Shown here in pieces: positions 50,925-52,935 of a stretch of DNA of 52,935 nt. The translations under genes were made by a program, and so were the position numbers. Numbering within the stretch: the stretch's first letter is position 1; each line of letters starts with the position of its first letter. The notes under the pieces were generated by a model. It was not told where the DNA came from. It saw only the letters and a list, made by a program, of their open reading frames with translations, and did not search any database. Source of the stretch: Limisphaerales bacterium. GTDB lineage: Bacteria; Verrucomicrobiota; Verrucomicrobiia; Limisphaerales; BOG-1460. The stretch covers positions 1-52,935 of the forward strand of contig PLQC01000043.1 in NCBI GenBank assembly GCA_003159675.1, read 5' to 3'.

Positions 50925-52901
50925 ATGAAATCGCTCCGACCGATTTTATGCCTCTGCACCCTTTTCAGTTTCAGCCAGGCTCAAGCCGGCGTCCATGTTT
51001 GGGAAAAGGTGGAACTGACTTTTCACGCCAGGAATCAATACCCGAATCCCTACACGAACGTGGAGATGTGGGTGAACCTGAAGGGCCCCGGCTTCGACAA
51101 ACGTTGCTACGGGTTTTGGGATGGAAGCAATGTGTTCCGCGTGCGGATTCTCGCCACCCGGCCCGGCAAATGGACCTGGCGCAGCGAGTCCAATCAAAAA
51201 GACGCCGGGCTGAACAATCAGAAGGGAGGCTTTATTGCTGTCGATTGGTCTGAAGCCGAGAAGGAATCGGTGCCCATCCGTCGCGGCTTGATCAAACCGT
51301 CCGCCAACGGCCATGCTTTCGAATACGCGGACGGCACGCCGTATTTCCTCCTCGGCGATACCTGGTATGCCGCCTCGACCTTTCGCTTCGGCTGGCACGA
51401 CGATGACGTCGAACGTCCCATCGGCCCGGAGGCCGGATTCAAGGATTATCTGCGCCTGCGCAAGCGCCAGGGCTTCAACAGTGTGGCGATCATCGCCGCC
51501 TTCCCGAACTGGGCCGACGACGAGCAGCCGTGGGACGTTTGGATCGACAAGGGCGCCGGCCTCGGGGTCCGGTCGGCGTGGGTGGAACAATTCGAAATCG
51601 CCAGTCATAAACCGCGCGACCAATGGCGAGCCAAGGACATGCACAATGAGGGCGGCCGCGCCTTTCTATTCCCGGGCAAAGTTCCAGGCTACGAGCAGAT
51701 CTACCCCGACGTGGATCGCATCAACCCGGAATATTTCAAGTTCATGGACCGAAAGATCGATTACTTGAACGCGCAAGGCTTCATCCCGGTCATCGAGGTG
51801 GCCCGACGCGACATGACTTCCTGCTGGGCGAAGTATTATGCGTGGCCGGAATCGTACAGCCGCTACATCGAATATGTCTGGAACCGCTATCAGGCGAACA
51901 ACTGTCTCTACAGCCCCGTCCATTACGACTACCCGGAAATGACCGCCGGCATCGCCCGGCTCAATCAGGCCGCCAATCGGGTCATCGAGAAACAGGGACC
52001 TCCTCCTTTTGGAACCCTCGCCTCGTGCAACGCTTCGGTCTCCAGCCTGATGAATTTCGGCGGGCCGGATGAGAACAAGTGGCTGACATTCCATCAGATC
52101 GGCAATTTGCGGGAGCACGACGCCTATTGGTACCTGACCGAGATCTTTCACGCGAATCCACCGCGGCCGGCCCTCAATGGCGAACCTTACTATTCCGGCA
52201 TGGCGGACAAGCGGTATCCCCCTTACAAATACGGCGCGCCAGGCGGGACGCAAGACGACGACCGCGACGTGCGATCGGGCATGTACGGCAGTTTCCTTTC
52301 CGGCGGCTTCGCCGGCCACATCTACGGATCGGAAGGTCTGTGGGGTGCCGACATCGAACCGGGGTCAAGTCCGTTCATGTGGGACGCGTTTCAGTGGAAT
52401 TCCGCCAATCAGATGATGCACTTGAAGACGTTCGCGCTGTCGGAGGGTTACCGCTACCAGGAGTTGGTTCCGGATTCGAATCTGATTTCACCGAGCGAGA
52501 CCCATACGACGAAGGGGTTTCTGGGCTGGGCTTATTGTGCCCGTACGCCGGCCCGTGATTTCTTCCTCGCTTATTTTGAAAAGGATTATCCCGTCGGGGG
52601 CATGTTCCGTGGCGCATCACCGTCCGCAACGTACAAGGCGGAATGGTTTGATCCCCGGACCGGCCAATGGTCCAAAGCCGGCAACGGCCTGCTCCGGGCC
52701 AATGTGTGGGGTTGGATCATCGTGCCCGACTTTCCCTCCGACAACGACTGGGCTCTGAAACTTACGCTCGAAAAACAGGGCGCCGGGAAGAGGATGCCCG
52801 TTAAGGTTGACGAAACCTGCGCGGCGTCCGCATCGTCTTTCTCGTTGGGAAGGGGTCGGTCCCGGAAGGGGTCGGTCCCGGCAAACGTGGAAATGAGTTG
52901 A
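50925..52901 (+). CDS. Secreted DUF5060/DUF4038 glycoside-hydrolase-like protein
   Basis: A 658-residue protein: signal peptide (RPILCLCTLFSFSQAQAG), DUF5060 beta-sandwich (about 22-115, WEKVELTFHARNQYPNPYTNVEM), then a DUF4038 TIM-barrel starting PYFLLGDTWYAAS, with IEVARRDMTSCWAKYYAWPES and CLYSPVHYDYPEMTAGIAR. Family members cleave plant-type side chains (apiosidase-like), but specificity is not readable. The C-terminus (VKVDETCAASASSFSLGRGRS...) is translated from a tandem repeat, which supplies the stop codon. ATG 50925. Confidence 0.88.
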   Translation: MKSLRPILCLCTLFSFSQAQAGVHVWEKVELTFHARNQYPNPYTNVEMWVNLKGPGFDKRCYGFWDGSNVFRVRILATRPGKWTWRSESNQKDAGLNNQKGGFIAVDWSEAEKESVPIRRGLIKPSANGHAFEYADGTPYFLLGDTWYAASTFRFGWHDDDVERPIGPEAGFKDYLRLRKRQGFNSVAIIAAFPNWADDEQPWDVWIDKGAGLGVRSAWVEQFEIASHKPRDQWRAKDMHNEGGRAFLFPGKVPGYEQIYPDVDRINPEYFKFMDRKIDYLNAQGFIPVIEVARRDMTSCWAKYYAWPESYSRYIEYVWNRYQANNCLYSPVHYDYPEMTAGIARLNQAANRVIEKQGPPPFGTLASCNASVSSLMNFGGPDENKWLTFHQIGNLREHDAYWYLTEIFHANPPRPALNGEPYYSGMADKRYPPYKYGAPGGTQDDDRDVRSGMYGSFLSGGFAGHIYGSEGLWGADIEPGSSPFMWDAFQWNSANQMMHLKTFALSEGYRYQELVPDSNLISPSETHTTKGFLGWAYCARTPARDFFLAYFEKDYPVGGMFRGASPSATYKAEWFDPRTGQWSKAGNGLLRANVWGWIIVPDFPSDNDWALKLTLEKQGAGKRMPVKVDETCAASASSFSLGRGRSRKGSVPANVEMS

Positions 52902-52935
52902 CGGGAAGGGGTCGGTCCCGGCAAACGTGGAAATG
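52848..52935. repeat. REP-like tandem repeat at the window end
   Basis: GGAAGGGGTCGGTCCC occurs at 52848, 52864 and 52904, the last two with a 40-bp period including GGCAAACGTGGAAATG. Each unit can fold on GGG/CCC. The array continues beyond the window. Confidence 0.75.

Noticed and set aside
1-52935. tRNA, rRNA or CRISPR arrays
   Set aside because: No cloverleaf-like, rRNA-like or regularly spaced direct-repeat pattern was recognised; the phased repeats have no spacers.

Overview
The window looks like a chromosomal segment of a GC-rich, Gram-negative bacterium, most probably a Verrucomicrobiota (Limisphaerales/Pedosphaera-like). This is inferred from gene content, not from a search. It has Kdo/LPS synthesis and transport genes, lipid A genes, a BAM/Skp outer-membrane locus, HPr with HPr kinase, secreted glycosidases with DUF5060/DUF4038 and GH2 domains, a PEP-CTERM remnant, an SBBP beta-propeller protein, and intergenic DNA full of degenerate 7-bp and 8-bp phased repeats. 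I saw no rRNA, tRNA, CRISPR array, prophage or intact insertion sequence.

Layout. 1-0.37 kb: the tail of a Cys-containing DUF6788-like gene. 0.37-8.0 kb (minus strand): kdsA, kdsC, a three-module LptA/OstA protein, lptB, hprK and HPr, then gatC-gatA. 8.1-13.6 kb: a lipoprotein aminopeptidase, MsrB, a GH2 glycosidase, a LysM protein and a DUF554 membrane protein. 13.8-17.8 kb: an apparently lower-GC stretch with a translationally coupled operon (membrane protein, B12-binding radical SAM enzyme, membrane protein) and a secreted serine hydrolase. 17.8-23.6 kb: a translation/cold-response neighbourhood with RluA, two RRM RNA-binding proteins, IF3, bS21 and a membrane fatty-acid desaturase. 23.6-30.1 kb: a phosphoesterase, a PhoR/PhoB-like two-component pair, a relic receiver domain, an internally deleted NrtA-like gene and RarA. 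30.1-33.4 kb: two secreted-protein genes broken by three frameshifts, a PEP-CTERM remnant and 5-formyl-THF cyclo-ligase. 33.4-36.4 kb: a small lipoprotein, a coiled-coil protein, an aldo/keto reductase and Skp. 36.4-42.9 kb: an SBBP protein, BamA and DnaB. 43.1-50.4 kb: an EF-G paralogue, LpxB with a Gfo/Idh oxidoreductase, PlsY-GpsA and ThrH. 50.9-52.9 kb: a DUF5060/DUF4038 glycosidase that runs into a tandem repeat at the window edge.

The most interesting signal is a conserved 5' leader. Two copies of exactly 81 bp, about 94% identical, precede the two RRM genes. A third, 55-nt core copy in the same gene-relative orientation precedes the desaturase. All three lie behind promoter-like boxes of the form TTGCNN-17-A(C/T)(T/G)TTA-like, and for the two RRM genes the -10-to-leader distance is identical (16 nt). 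RRM proteins, bS21, IF3 and desaturases are classic cold-response functions, so I propose a shared cold-responsive or RRM-autoregulated RNA element. Other points of interest are the uncharacterised radical SAM operon, a beta-propeller gene lodged between bamA and skp, a proteobacterial-style kds-lpt-HprK-HPr arrangement, and six phased repeat arrays in intergenic DNA.
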